NCBI GenBank assembly: GCA_009841225.1
Contig: VXMF01000008.1
Location: 205,763-269,762, forward strand
DNA length: 64,000 nt
Direction of reading: 5' to 3'
DNA from: Terriglobia bacterium
Lineage (GTDB): Bacteria > Acidobacteriota > Terriglobia > Bryobacterales > UBA6623
The notes under the pieces are model-generated. The model was not told the origin of the DNA. It did not search any database and worked only from the letters and a program-made list of their open reading frames with translations. The stretch's first letter is position 1. The number at the start of each line of letters is the position of its first letter. The position numbers were made by a program, and so were the translations under genes. Shown here piece by piece: positions 28,092 to 36,881 of the stretch.

Positions 28092-29129
28092 CTATCCGCC
28101 GGCGCTGGAGACTGCCCCAAAATACCGCATCGCCTGTTGCTGGCCCCAGAACCACGAACCGCTCCTGCCAAGGAAGGCCACGTGCCCGCCATGGGGCGGA
28201 GCCAGCAATGAAATCCATGGATTCTGCCCGAACGCATCCACGTCAAACGCCCGGAACGGAATGAACGGGTCGTCCTGCGCATGTAGTACCAACGTGGGGA
28301 TCCGGATGTCGCCGATAAAGGCGGCGGACGAACACCGGCGGTAGTAGTCGGCAGCATCCGTGAATCCGAAAGCTGGTGCCGTAATCTCCTCGTCAAACTG
28401 CCAGATCGTCTTAATCGAAGACAGGTCCCGCTTGGGAAACTCCTGCGGCATCAAGGCCATCTTCTGCCGCAGTGCGGCGCGCAACCGACGCATGAAGCGC
28501 TGCTCGTAGACCCTGTTCCGCAGCCTTCCGATCTCGCGCGAACACATCGCCAGCTGGACGGGCGGTGAGACCGCGCAAACGGCTTGGACATGGTTCGGGG
28601 CGTTCTCGCCCCATTCCCCTGCGAGCTTGAGCGCGATGTTGCCGCCCATCGAGTAGCCCAGTATGTATACGGGGCGCGGAGCGAGTTCATCGACGACCCG
28701 GCGCAGGTCAAGGGTCAGGCCGGAATGATACAGCGTCTTGCAGAGATGTTCCGTGCCGCCGCAGTTGCGCATGTTCAGGCGGATAGAATCGAATCCGGCC
28801 GAGAGCGCGGCCCGAGCGGAGGTGACCATGTATGGTGCCTGGTCGCAAGCGGTCAGGCCATGCAGCGCTAGAACGGTTGGACGCTGCTCGGCCGCAAGGC
28901 CGCTGTCCAGCTCGTTCACTTTCGCCAGCACGGTCGTGTCGGCATCCGTCGCGAAGAACCGTGACTGTGTCGGATATCGCTGGGGGTCGAGCGAGCACGG
29001 CCAGTAGCGCGCCAGGATCGTTTGCACGTCGCCGTGCCGAATCAGTGGGTAGTACGGAATCAACCAATCCCCCCGCCTCAAGATGTCGGCGGAAGGGCGC
29101 TCGGTCGAGACGGCCTCATGGGGAGGCAC
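28092..29129 (-). CDS. YheT-like alpha/beta hydrolase
   Basis: 345 residues if started at the GTG at 29129, which has GGAG seven bases upstream and overlaps the end of the preceding gene by 14 bases. The longer frame to 29237 would run through that gene. The fold is the AB_hydrolase_4 (YheT/EMB8) group: VLALHGLTACDQAPYM as oxyanion-side loop, RLNMRNCGGTEHL, then the nucleophile elbow YILGYSMGGN. The catalytic Asp is in VLHAQDDPFIPF and the His in PPHGGHVAF. The family hydrolyses short acyl esters in vitro, with natural substrates unknown. It appears to end the minus-strand operon that begins with the PhoD or mutT group. Confidence 0.88.
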   Translation of the reverse strand: MPPHEAVSTERPSADILRRGDWLIPYYPLIRHGDVQTILARYWPCSLDPQRYPTQSRFFATDADTTVLAKVNELDSGLAAEQRPTVLALHGLTACDQAPYMVTSARAALSAGFDSIRLNMRNCGGTEHLCKTLYHSGLTLDLRRVVDELAPRPVYILGYSMGGNIALKLAGEWGENAPNHVQAVCAVSPPVQLAMCSREIGRLRNRVYEQRFMRRLRAALRQKMALMPQEFPKRDLSSIKTIWQFDEEITAPAFGFTDAADYYRRCSSAAFIGDIRIPTLVLHAQDDPFIPFRAFDVDAFGQNPWISLLAPPHGGHVAFLGRSGSWFWGQQQAMRYFGAVSSAGG

Positions 29130-29649
29130 TGGAAGGCTCCGCCAGCAACTCGGCCAGTTCCTCGCGCAGGCGGTTGACTTGATCGCTCCAAAACGCTTGG
29201 TCGCGGCCGGCATGCTCGTAGCGGATGACCCCGGCACGGTCCACCAGCATCATGTACGGCACGTAGGGCCGCGCCATCACGGACAGGTCGGCAAAGCGCA
29301 CCCAATCCGAGCGCAGCGATACGCCGATCGGGAACTGTACACCGTGCTTGCTCTTGAATGCGTCGATGTTCCCGGGCGCCCTAGGATTCACTGCCATGCC
29401 CATGATTTCGAACCCCTGGCCCGAAAACTCGCTATAGATCGGAGCCAACGACTCACAGGTCTCCTGGCAGTGCGGACAATCCGTAGAGATCCACAGCACG
29501 GCAACAACCTTGCCCTTCAGATCCCCAAGGGACACTACGTTACCGTCTGTGGTCTTGAGCTGAAGCGCGGGGGCTTCGCGGGGCACCTCGCCCGCAACTA
29601 GTCCGAGCGCTGAAACAAGGGCAACAAGGATGCAGGTAGCGATGCGCAT
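29116..29649 (-). CDS. TlpA/AhpC-TSA-type thioredoxin-fold protein, exported
   Basis: 177 residues from the ATG at 29649, where a signal peptide of about 19 residues begins; the frame continues upstream without coding character. The thioredoxin-like active site is WISTDCPHCQET with a CxxC (CPHC), and the rest follows the AhpC/TSA-redoxin fold (LKTTDGNVVSLGDLKGKVVA). It is expected to act as a periplasmic thiol-disulfide reductase or to deliver electrons to an exported protein. It follows the PhoD gene by 85 bp and overlaps the hydrolase gene, so the three may be co-transcribed. Confidence 0.88.
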   Translation of the reverse strand: MRIATCILVALVSALGLVAGEVPREAPALQLKTTDGNVVSLGDLKGKVVAVLWISTDCPHCQETCESLAPIYSEFSGQGFEIMGMAVNPRAPGNIDAFKSKHGVQFPIGVSLRSDWVRFADLSVMARPYVPYMMLVDRAGVIRYEHAGRDQAFWSDQVNRLREELAELLAEPSSASP

Positions 29650-29734
29650 AAGCCTAAGCCAACGTACCGGTGCCGGTATCCGCAATTTATCACAAGCGGC
29701 TCGGAGGTCCGCTTCCACAGGAAGCTCGACCCGG

Positions 29735-31618
29735 TCAGCGCGACACGACGGACTCGGCATAGAGCAACTCGCCGGTCAGCCCGTCGTAGTACTGGAACAC
29801 CGCCTGGGGGTTCTCGTAGGCAACTAGGCGGTCACCGCTCTCTGAGGGGTTGTTGAACACATTGTTCACCTGAACCACACAATAGATCGGACGCCGCCGG
29901 TACTCGTTCGGCGTGTCGTTGACGATAAAGCTGGACCAGCGGATCTCGCTCTTGCGACCGAAGGAGTCGTACATGCCGGACTTGGGACGGTTGCCTTCTG
30001 AGCGCAACGGGTGATTGGTCGAGTTGTGCGGGCCGGAGGCGAATTCCCACACGCGGTCCGTGAGCTTGATGGCAAAGCTGTTGTGCAGGTCCCCGGTCAG
30101 CACGAACACCGGCTTGCCCAAGTTGTCCCAGAAGTTGATCATGTCCTCGCGCTCCCACAGGAAGGCGGTCCACGCATCGTCCTTGTTGGTTTCCGAGATG
30201 TTGGCAGACCCGGTGCCTCCGACGTGCGAGATCGAGAAGTTCACCGAGGAGACGACGAAGAAGAAATCCGCGTCGGAGGCTTGCATCGTCTGCTTGACCC
30301 ATGCCTTTTGCTTTTCGCCCAGCATGGTGCGGCCGACCCTTTCGCGATCCTTGGTGTCGTGCATCATGCGATACGAGCGAGTGTCCAAGTAGAGGAACTC
30401 GGCGTTGGAGACACGCTTGCTGAAGTACGAGCGGCGCCCGATCGAATAGACCGGCTGGCCATCCGCAACGGCTGCCGGGCTTATGCGCAACCGGTTGGCA
30501 TCCAAGACCTCGACCACTTCGTACACCTTGGCGTTAGGAACTCCGCCCTCATCGTCTGGGTCAGTGCCGTCGGGATTGGTTCCCAGCAGCATCGCGCCCC
30601 AGTCGGGCGTGCCCCAATGCACGTGTAGGGTTGACTCGGCTTCGAGGCCCGTGAAGTCCGCGTCCGCATCCGTAAGGACGTCGCTGCCCGCCTCGAGCTG
30701 GGCGCGGCCATAGACGATGCCGGGCGTTTCCGGCACGGGATTGCTCCAGCCGAGATAGTCGTACCAAGCCCGCGTCCCCACGTCGCGGAACACTGCCCGC
30801 CGGTTGCGCCGGCCCGGCTCGCCCGCGCCATAGATGTCGTTGAGCAGCTCGTGGTCATCGAACGTGTAGTACGAGGGCACGTTGCGGTGCCACGCGCGCA
30901 GATTGGCGCCGTTGTCGTAGAAATTCTTGTAGTTCTCCCAAACGCCAACGATGGCTGGCATGAATTGCACCTCGCGGGGCGTGTCGGCCTCGGTGGTGCC
31001 GGTCTGCTCGCGCCACTGGTCGGCCGTGTAGAGACGAGTGTCGTTCTCATAAAGCCAATCGCCGTCGAGGATCGCGAAGTCGACCGGGCTCTTGTCGGTG
31101 GCGCTCGTCAACTCGCGCAGCATGGTGCCGTGCGTGAGCAGCGCCCGGCCGATCGGGCTCCCGCTGGAGTTCTGATTGTTGCCGCAGGCGAACTCGAAGC
31201 GGAAGTTGAAGCGCCCCTCGGGATTGAGCTCGGTCATCAGCGCGGAAGGATCGGGCAGGGTGTGGAACGAGCCGGATCGCTCCTCGTCACCCGCGGCTGC
31301 GCCGCCCGTGCCGATCTCATAGAAGTACTTCGTGCCAGGCTCGAGCCCTTCCACCATGGTCCAGCCAGTGTTGTCGTCGGCAAGCACGGTAGTGCCAGTG
31401 GCGGTCATCGTCAGCGCATCGGCAGCGGTGCCGTAGAACACCTTGAATTCGCCCGGCTGGGACGTGCGAGCCCAAACCCCCACGTGGTTATGGCCCAGCC
31501 GACCTAAAACCGGACCGTGAGTGATCTCGGTCCCCATGTCGCCGGACGATTGAGTGCCGGGGCCGCAGCCCCAAGCAAGAATCAAGCAAAGGACGGATAC
31601 AACTGCGATCTGTTTCAT
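29735..31618 (-). CDS. PhoD-family alkaline phosphatase/phosphodiesterase, lipoprotein
   Basis: 627 residues. The N-terminus is a lipoprotein signal with lipobox LAWGC at Cys18. An N-terminal fibronectin-like PhoD_N part (GHNHVGVWARTSQPGEF) precedes the metallophosphatase domain with FAILDGDWLYEND and the metal-ligand segment YYTFDDHELLNDIYG. Later come SSVNFSISH and VFVLTGDLHNS. PhoD enzymes use Fe3+/Ca2+ and release phosphate from mono- and diesters such as teichoic acids or phospholipid head groups. The gene starts 12 bp after the mutT stop, so it probably belongs to that operon. Confidence 0.9.
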   Translation of the reverse strand: MKQIAVVSVLCLILAWGCGPGTQSSGDMGTEITHGPVLGRLGHNHVGVWARTSQPGEFKVFYGTAADALTMTATGTTVLADDNTGWTMVEGLEPGTKYFYEIGTGGAAAGDEERSGSFHTLPDPSALMTELNPEGRFNFRFEFACGNNQNSSGSPIGRALLTHGTMLRELTSATDKSPVDFAILDGDWLYENDTRLYTADQWREQTGTTEADTPREVQFMPAIVGVWENYKNFYDNGANLRAWHRNVPSYYTFDDHELLNDIYGAGEPGRRNRRAVFRDVGTRAWYDYLGWSNPVPETPGIVYGRAQLEAGSDVLTDADADFTGLEAESTLHVHWGTPDWGAMLLGTNPDGTDPDDEGGVPNAKVYEVVEVLDANRLRISPAAVADGQPVYSIGRRSYFSKRVSNAEFLYLDTRSYRMMHDTKDRERVGRTMLGEKQKAWVKQTMQASDADFFFVVSSVNFSISHVGGTGSANISETNKDDAWTAFLWEREDMINFWDNLGKPVFVLTGDLHNSFAIKLTDRVWEFASGPHNSTNHPLRSEGNRPKSGMYDSFGRKSEIRWSSFIVNDTPNEYRRRPIYCVVQVNNVFNNPSESGDRLVAYENPQAVFQYYDGLTGELLYAESVVSR

Positions 31619-31630
31619 GCAAGGGAGAGG

Positions 31631-32071
31631 TTAGCAAACTGCCGGAGACGGGCGGTGCGATGGAGGCGAATCTGTCGCAGTCAGGTGCAGTCCTTCGGAA
31701 AGTTCGCGAACGATGCGCTCGTCGCCCTCCAGGAAATCGTAGGTCGGCAGCGCCTTGCAGGACTCCCACTTCAGGTCGGCGAACTGCGCCCCGTGCGGAG
31801 AGCCTGCATAGCGGTCAACCCGGAAGAACGCCAAGCAGATCGCGGGCTTGCCCGGATACGCGTACTCGTAGCGACAGACTTCTTCGAACGCCTCAGCGAA
31901 AACGCCCAGCTCTTCGCCGAGCTCGCGCACTAAGGCTTGCCCGGGCGTCTCTCCGGGCTCGACCTTCCCGCCGGGGAACTCCCACTTGCCTCCGTGGGCC
32001 TGATCGTTCCTGCGGCGGCAGATGAGAACCTTGCCCTCCCGCTCCAGCAGGGCGACAGCGACCGTCGTCAT
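31631..32071 (-). CDS. mutT: MutT-type Nudix hydrolase (8-oxo-dGTP diphosphatase-like)
   Basis: 146 residues from the ATG at 32071, which overlaps the alkA stop as ATGA. The complete Nudix box runs from residue 35 to 57: GKVEPGE, then RELGEELGV, with the catalytic REUxEE glutamates. KWEFPGGK before the box and the YPGKPAICLAFFRV strand afterwards fit MutT itself, which clears oxidised dGTP. Coupling to a base-excision glycosylase gene supports a nucleotide-pool or DNA-repair role. Other Nudix substrates cannot be excluded. Confidence 0.87.
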   Translation of the reverse strand: MTTVAVALLEREGKVLICRRRNDQAHGGKWEFPGGKVEPGETPGQALVRELGEELGVFAEAFEEVCRYEYAYPGKPAICLAFFRVDRYAGSPHGAQFADLKWESCKALPTYDFLEGDERIVRELSEGLHLTATDSPPSHRPSPAVC

Positions 32072-32703
32072 ACCGCCTCTTGCGCTACCTTCACGTCGAT
32101 GCTGCGCCAGCAATACCAGCTCGCGACGCTCGCGAAGGGTCGCCACGGTGCGGCCAGCTCGATGGCCTCGCTCTTGCGCGGCAGTTCCGCCAAGCCGTGA
32201 AAGTTCCGCAGGGCCTGCCGCACGCCGAGATCGTCGTACGGGAGGACGTCAGGGCGTCCCAAACAGAAGATGAGATACATCTGCGCGGTCCAGATGCCGA
32301 TTCCGCGTAGCTTGATCAGCCGCTCCACGATTTCATCGTCCGGCCGGGTCGCCAGCGCGCCGAAATCAAGGCTTCCGTCCAACACCTCCCCGGCCAATCC
32401 AAGCAGGTACGACGCCTTGCGCGCCGAATACCCGGCACGCCTCAGGCTCTCCTCGCCGCAGTCAGCGACCGCGGCCGGGGTGATGGGGGCAGGTTTGATG
32501 GTCCCTTCAAGCCGCCGCATGATCGAGCGGGCCGCAGCTCCCGAGATCTGCTGCGCGGTGATCGAGCGCACCAACATCGGAAAGGGCTCCGGTCGCAGCT
32601 CGAGGGTGCACGGGCCATGCTCGCGGACGAGTCGCGCCATGTGCGGGCAGGCTTGAGCGAGGTGCTCGTCGGCCTTGGTAAGCATTTCCGTTAGCTGGGT
32701 CAT
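32068..32703 (-). CDS. alkA: DNA-3-methyladenine glycosylase II-like (AlkA family)
   Basis: 211 residues, the compact HhH-GPD form lacking the N-terminal domain of E. coli AlkA. The helix-hairpin-helix motif is LRGIGIWTAQMYL at residues 132-144 and the catalytic aspartate is probably Asp158 in LPYDDLGVRQAL. There are no Fe-S cluster cysteines, which argues against EndoIII or MutY. It should excise alkylated purines. Start and stop overlap badF and mutT by 4 bases each (ATGA), a tight translational link that puts a glycosylase between a sugar kinase-like protein and MutT. Confidence 0.88.
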   Translation of the reverse strand: MTQLTEMLTKADEHLAQACPHMARLVREHGPCTLELRPEPFPMLVRSITAQQISGAAARSIMRRLEGTIKPAPITPAAVADCGEESLRRAGYSARKASYLLGLAGEVLDGSLDFGALATRPDDEIVERLIKLRGIGIWTAQMYLIFCLGRPDVLPYDDLGVRQALRNFHGLAELPRKSEAIELAAPWRPFASVASWYCWRSIDVKVAQEAV

Positions 32704-33641
32704 TTCAAATCTCGTCCCAAGACCGACACTCCTGCCATGCGGTAGGCCAGCAGCAACGCTCCGATCGCACCATCATGCGCAGGCGTCTCGACACGGCAGT
32801 TTCGCTGGTCGCAGCGGGACTTGAAGGATTCCAGCACCCTGCGGCTGCGGAACACGCCGCCTGAGTAATGCACCGCAACCTGCGCTCGTGGCAGTTCGAG
32901 CATTCCGGTCACGGTGACAGCTAGGTCACCCAAAGCACGGCCTGCCGCTTCCAAGACCTCGGCGGCGCAGCGGTCTCCGGCTTCGGCGGCCGTGTCGATG
33001 TCAGGGGCTAGACGTGCGATTCTGTCTCGCGGCCAGTCAGGCCCGTAGAAGCAATGCATGGCTTCGTTGACAGAGTCAGTGCCGGTGACACCAAGGAAAA
33101 GGTCCACGAGATTGGTCTGATCCCCCCAGCCTTCCTCCGCCGCCAAGGCGAGCTGCACGGCCTTGCGTACGATGCTGAACGCGCCGCCCTCATCCCCGAA
33201 GAGGTAGCCCCAGCCGCCGCAGCGAACCGTCGTGCCGGCAGCGTCCTTGGCGAGGGCGATCGAGCCCGTGCCCGCGATAACGATCGCGCCGGCCCCGGCT
33301 TGCACAGCGCCCTCGAGCGCGACCTCGGCATCGTCGAATACGCGGATTGCGTCAGCGCGGACGATCTTGGCAATCAGATCCCGCTTGTCAGCAGGACCGC
33401 CGCTCATGCCGAAGCAAGCTGCCTCGAATTCGGTCTCGCCAGGCAAGCCGGCCACGTCCAGCGCATCATCCACCACTGCGGCAACGGCGGTCCTGAGCTT
33501 GGACCGACCCTCGCTCTTCGACGCGTGGTTGCAAGGACCGGCCCTGCCCCGCCCCAACACCTTGCCGCCGGCATCTCCGATCACGGCCTTGGTCGAAGAC
33601 TGGCCGCCGTCGACGCCGAGAAACAAGCGTCCCGCCGCCAT
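32700..33641 (-). CDS. BadF/BadG-family ATPase (N-acetylglucosamine kinase-like)
   Basis: 313 residues of the ASKHA superfamily. FLGVDGGQSSTKAVIGD at residues 6-22 is the first phosphate loop, VIAGTGSIALA near residue 124 the second, and GWGYLFGDEGGAF near residue 142 is typical of BadF/BcrA-type and eukaryote-like GlcNAc kinases. ALGDLAVTVTGMLELP and YSGGVFRSRRVLE complete the adenosine site. It is probably a cytoplasmic amino-sugar kinase, possibly recycling peptidoglycan or glycan-derived sugars. It starts 3 bases after the gene at 33645-34175 and overlaps alkA. Confidence 0.85.
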   Translation of the reverse strand: MAAGRLFLGVDGGQSSTKAVIGDAGGKVLGRGRAGPCNHASKSEGRSKLRTAVAAVVDDALDVAGLPGETEFEAACFGMSGGPADKRDLIAKIVRADAIRVFDDAEVALEGAVQAGAGAIVIAGTGSIALAKDAAGTTVRCGGWGYLFGDEGGAFSIVRKAVQLALAAEEGWGDQTNLVDLFLGVTGTDSVNEAMHCFYGPDWPRDRIARLAPDIDTAAEAGDRCAAEVLEAAGRALGDLAVTVTGMLELPRAQVAVHYSGGVFRSRRVLESFKSRCDQRNCRVETPAHDGAIGALLLAYRMAGVSVLGRDLK

Positions 33642-33644
33642 CGG

Positions 33645-34175
33645 CTAGATTCCGATCGCGTTGCGGTAGCAATAGCGCATCAATAGCCGCCACTCTTGCA
33701 TCTGCAGGTCGATCAAGTCACCCGCATCCGAGTTGCTGGCCGACGCTGCCGAGCAGCGGTCGACGAATGCGTAGGGGTCCCAAGGGGAGCCGGCCTGAGC
33801 CTCCAGCTGGCCGAACACGGGATGCGTGCCGACGCGTCGGAACCAGTACTTCGCATTGCTCCAATCGCCTTCTTGGCGATGCATGATCCCGTGCCAATAG
33901 CTTCCGGACGCGGACGGGATGCCCTGCGAGATCCTGTGGGACTCGTCCAGCGCCGAGAAATACAGGTAGAGGCCGGACTGGACGCACTTGGCAAAGTCGC
34001 GGTCCTTGATCGCGCCGCCCGCGAAGAGATCCTCGGACCTCAGCTGCCTGAGCTCGTCCAGTTGCGGGCCGTCCGCGGGAGCCCCGGGCACCAGCGGCAT
34101 CGACCGCAGCATCGCGTCTCCAGGGGCTAGCAGCGAGCGGATGCGCGACCCGAGTTCGGACGATTCCAGTTGCAT
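33645..34175 (-). CDS. Conserved protein of unknown function
   Basis: 176 residues, soluble, no signal peptide. Features include SGLYLYFSALDESHRISQ near residue 67 and YWHGIMHRQEGDWSNAKYW near residue 93, followed by FRRVGTHPVF. The histidine- and tryptophan-rich centre looks like a conserved catalytic or ligand site. I have the impression that it belongs to a conserved family found near sugar kinases, but I cannot name it. It is the first gene of the run with badF, alkA and mutT, separated from badF by 3 bases. Confidence 0.7.
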   Translation of the reverse strand: MQLESSELGSRIRSLLAPGDAMLRSMPLVPGAPADGPQLDELRQLRSEDLFAGGAIKDRDFAKCVQSGLYLYFSALDESHRISQGIPSASGSYWHGIMHRQEGDWSNAKYWFRRVGTHPVFGQLEAQAGSPWDPYAFVDRCSAASASNSDAGDLIDLQMQEWRLLMRYCYRNAIGI

Positions 34176-34224
34176 GTGGTTCTCTACGTTAGCGAGCCCC
34201 GCGGAGTTGGGTCAATCGCTGCCG

Positions 34225-35496
34225 CTAAGGCAAGCTTGGCACGGGCGCTCCAGATAATCCCGGCAGGACCGAAAACACCGCCAGCGCCACCGAGAGCCCG
34301 ATCAGCAGCACCACGGCGGCCCAAGCGACGAGATTGTACAAGGGCCCGTTGGTCCACTCGTGCATCAAGTCCTTGCGGTTGACGAGCTTGAGGACGATGA
34401 TCATCACCACCGGCAGCAGGATACCGTTCAGAACCTGGGAGAGCAGGATCATCGGCACGATGGGGAAATCCGGGATCAGCACCACGCCCGCACCGAGCGC
34501 GATCAGCAGCGTATACATCCAATAGAACGACGGAGCCTCGTCGAAGTCGTGGTCGACGCCCGACTCCAGGCCGAGCCCCTCGCAAACCGTGTAGGCGGTG
34601 GACAGCGGCAAGATGCTCGACGCGAACAGCGAGGCGCACAGCAGGCCGCCTGCGAACAGGACGTACGCATAGGCTCCGAGCGGCCTGAGGGCTTCGGCGG
34701 CCTCCGCGGCGCTGGCAATGGGTCGCGGCCCCTCCTCCCAGATCGCGCCGGCACAGGCCACGATGATGAAGAACGCGACCGCCGCCATCATCACGCAGCC
34801 TGCGATGACCTCGATGCGCGTGTCGCGGTACTGAGTGCTGTCGATGCCCTTCTCGACAATGGCGGCCTGCAGATAGAACTGCATCCAAGGAGCCACCGAA
34901 GTGCCGACAAGGCCGACCAGCACCGCGACATACGAGCGATCCGCCAGCAGCGCCGGACGGACGGTGCTGCTCAACGCAGCGCCCCAGTCCGGCTCGACCA
35001 AGATGGCCGAGATTACGTAGGCGACATAGAACACGCTGGCGGCAAGGAAGACCTTTTCGACGCTTTGATAGGTCCCCTTGACGACCAAGAACCAAACCAG
35101 CAGCGCTCCAAGTGGCACGGACACATAGCGACTGACGGGCAGCAGCTCCATCGCGCCCGCGACGCCCGCGAAATTGGCCGCGATGTTGGTGAAATTCACC
35201 ACTAGGAGCAGGCCCATGACGATCACCGTCATGCGCAGACCGAACTCCTCGCGAATCAGGTCCGAGAGGCCCTTGCCAGTGACCGCGCCCATCCGCGAGC
35301 ACATCTCCTGGTTCACCACCAGCAGCAGCGTGATCGGCAGCAGTGTCCACAGCGGCACATAGCCCCAGCGCGCACCAGCTTCCGAGTAGGTGAAAATGCC
35401 GCCCGCGTCGTTGTCGACCATGGCGGTGATGAAGCCCGGCCCCAGGACGGCCAAGAATGTCAGCAGCCGCCCGCGCATGCGCCTGAGCACAGCCAT
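34225..35496 (-). CDS. Nramp-like divalent metal transporter with altered binding-site motifs
   Basis: 423 residues with about eleven membrane segments in the SLC11/Nramp fold. In membrane segment 1 the canonical DPGN metal motif is replaced by DAGG (residues 30-33 in MVDNDAGGIFTYSEAG). In segment 6 the canonical MPH is replaced by APW (residues 202-204, GTSVAPWMQFYL). The aspartate is kept, but the soft methionine ligand for Mn/Fe is missing. Nramp-related magnesium transporters are known to lack that methionine, so Mg2+ is a reasonable substrate. It begins directly after the stop of the MgtE-like sensor gene with no intervening base. Spacing and content suggest one operon. Confidence 0.85.
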   Translation of the reverse strand: MAVLRRMRGRLLTFLAVLGPGFITAMVDNDAGGIFTYSEAGARWGYVPLWTLLPITLLLVVNQEMCSRMGAVTGKGLSDLIREEFGLRMTVIVMGLLLVVNFTNIAANFAGVAGAMELLPVSRYVSVPLGALLVWFLVVKGTYQSVEKVFLAASVFYVAYVISAILVEPDWGAALSSTVRPALLADRSYVAVLVGLVGTSVAPWMQFYLQAAIVEKGIDSTQYRDTRIEVIAGCVMMAAVAFFIIVACAGAIWEEGPRPIASAAEAAEALRPLGAYAYVLFAGGLLCASLFASSILPLSTAYTVCEGLGLESGVDHDFDEAPSFYWMYTLLIALGAGVVLIPDFPIVPMILLSQVLNGILLPVVMIIVLKLVNRKDLMHEWTNGPLYNLVAWAAVVLLIGLSVALAVFSVLPGLSGAPVPSLP

Positions 35497-36774
35497 CTAG
35501 AGTCCCCGGTCCAGCTCCGGGATCAGCATCCCTATGACATCGTCGGCCGTAATCGCGCCCTGCAAACGGCCGTCTTCATCCACCACCGGCAGGGCGTAGA
35601 GGTTGTACTTGTCAAACAGCTCGACCACTTCATCCGCCGCCGCATCCATGGAAACTCGGACAGTCTCGCGGTAAGCCAGCGAGATGGCCGGGGCGTCCGG
35701 CATGGCCACGGCCAGGCGGCCGAACGGTACCGAGGCCACCAAGCGGCCGTCCGGTTGCACCAAGAAGACGTGCGTCAGCCGCTTGAGCTGGGAATCGTCG
35801 CCGCGCAAGTTCTCGATGATGTCGGCCACGGTCGCATCCGAAGGCTGGGCCAGATGGCGCGTGCCCATCATCCCGGCGGCGGTGTCATCCTCGTACTCGA
35901 GCAACTCGGACACCTCGTCGGCGGGCTCGGGCTCCATGTCGCGGACAATCTCCTCGCGCTCGGTCTCGTCGAGCTGGGCGAGCGCGTCGGCGGCTTCCGC
36001 CGGGTCCATTTCTTCGAGGATGTCCGCCGCGCGGCCCGAGTCCAGCGACCGCAGGATCGATTTCTTGACGGTGGACTTGACCTCTTCGAGCGTCTCGGCC
36101 GCAACCTCTTCGTCGAGCGTCTCGAACAGGGCCTCGCGCTCTTCGGAGCCGAGTTCTTCGACAATATCGGCCAAGTCGGCAGGATGGATGCCCTCCAGCC
36201 GATCGTGCGAGATCAGCAGCCGGAGGCGCCGCTGCGGATCCGGCTCGACAATGTTGCAGGCCTCCCACGGGATCGAGTTGGGGGGCAGCCGGTCTTGAAT
36301 CGCGCGGATGGTCCGGTTAGGAAGGATCCCCTCGGTCAGGCGCCGGAACGCGCCCTGCATCCCCACCCCGACCTCATGGACCCACAGCTGTTCATTGCCG
36401 TTCTCGGTGATGCGCAAAGCCAGGTCGTTGACGCGCACCACCTTGCGGCCGTTGACATCGATGATCTGCTGGTCCAAGAGATCCTTGGTCAACAGCAGGT
36501 GGTAGTCGTCCCCGTAGTACGGCGCGAAGTTCTCGTCGGAAAGGTGGATTCCCTCCTCGTCGAATGTCCGGATCTGGTCCCAGCGGATCGCAAATTTCGT
36601 GCGGCCGCTGCCAAACAAGTAGCGCGATATGCGCTGAGGGTGCTCTCTAGGGAATACAGCGGCTTCGCGCACGCGCCCAATCCTGGCGCCGTGCGGTCCG
36701 ATCAGCCGCAGGCCGGTCAGCTCGGTCAAATAGACCAGCCGCGGGAATTCTGTCCGTGCACTCTCCATGGCCAT
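35497..36774 (-). CDS. MgtE-N/CBS sensor protein with PRC-barrel, no membrane domain
   Basis: 425 residues from the ATG at 36774 (or 36768); codons upstream look non-coding. Two PRC-barrel-like segments come first (VYLTELTGLRLIGPHGARIG near residue 15; LLDQQIIDVNGRKVVRV near residue 100). They are followed by an MgtE N-terminal superhelix (HPADLADIVEELGSEEREA near 197 through LLEYEDDTAAGMMG near 302) and a CBS pair ending near 420. This is the cytosolic Mg2+-sensing half of an MgtE channel, but there is no transmembrane pore domain. The gene for an Nramp-like transporter follows at once, so it probably gates or regulates that transporter. This is inference; no contact surface can be seen. Confidence 0.88.
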   Translation of the reverse strand: MAMESARTEFPRLVYLTELTGLRLIGPHGARIGRVREAAVFPREHPQRISRYLFGSGRTKFAIRWDQIRTFDEEGIHLSDENFAPYYGDDYHLLLTKDLLDQQIIDVNGRKVVRVNDLALRITENGNEQLWVHEVGVGMQGAFRRLTEGILPNRTIRAIQDRLPPNSIPWEACNIVEPDPQRRLRLLISHDRLEGIHPADLADIVEELGSEEREALFETLDEEVAAETLEEVKSTVKKSILRSLDSGRAADILEEMDPAEAADALAQLDETEREEIVRDMEPEPADEVSELLEYEDDTAAGMMGTRHLAQPSDATVADIIENLRGDDSQLKRLTHVFLVQPDGRLVASVPFGRLAVAMPDAPAISLAYRETVRVSMDAAADEVVELFDKYNLYALPVVDEDGRLQGAITADDVIGMLIPELDRGL

Positions 36775-36881
36775 GCAGCCGAGCGTGCGACAGCCGCGCC
36801 GCAGCGCGGCCGAGCCACACCGGCCTCGCGCTCGCCTCGCGACTTCCAGGGTCGTCAAGCATCGTTGACGCGGACTCCTCC

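Noticed and set aside
34184..35350. 388-codon minus-strand frame overlapping the Nramp gene
   Set aside because: It is the alternate frame of the transporter gene, rich in Arg, Gly and Ala as expected for a high-G+C shadow.
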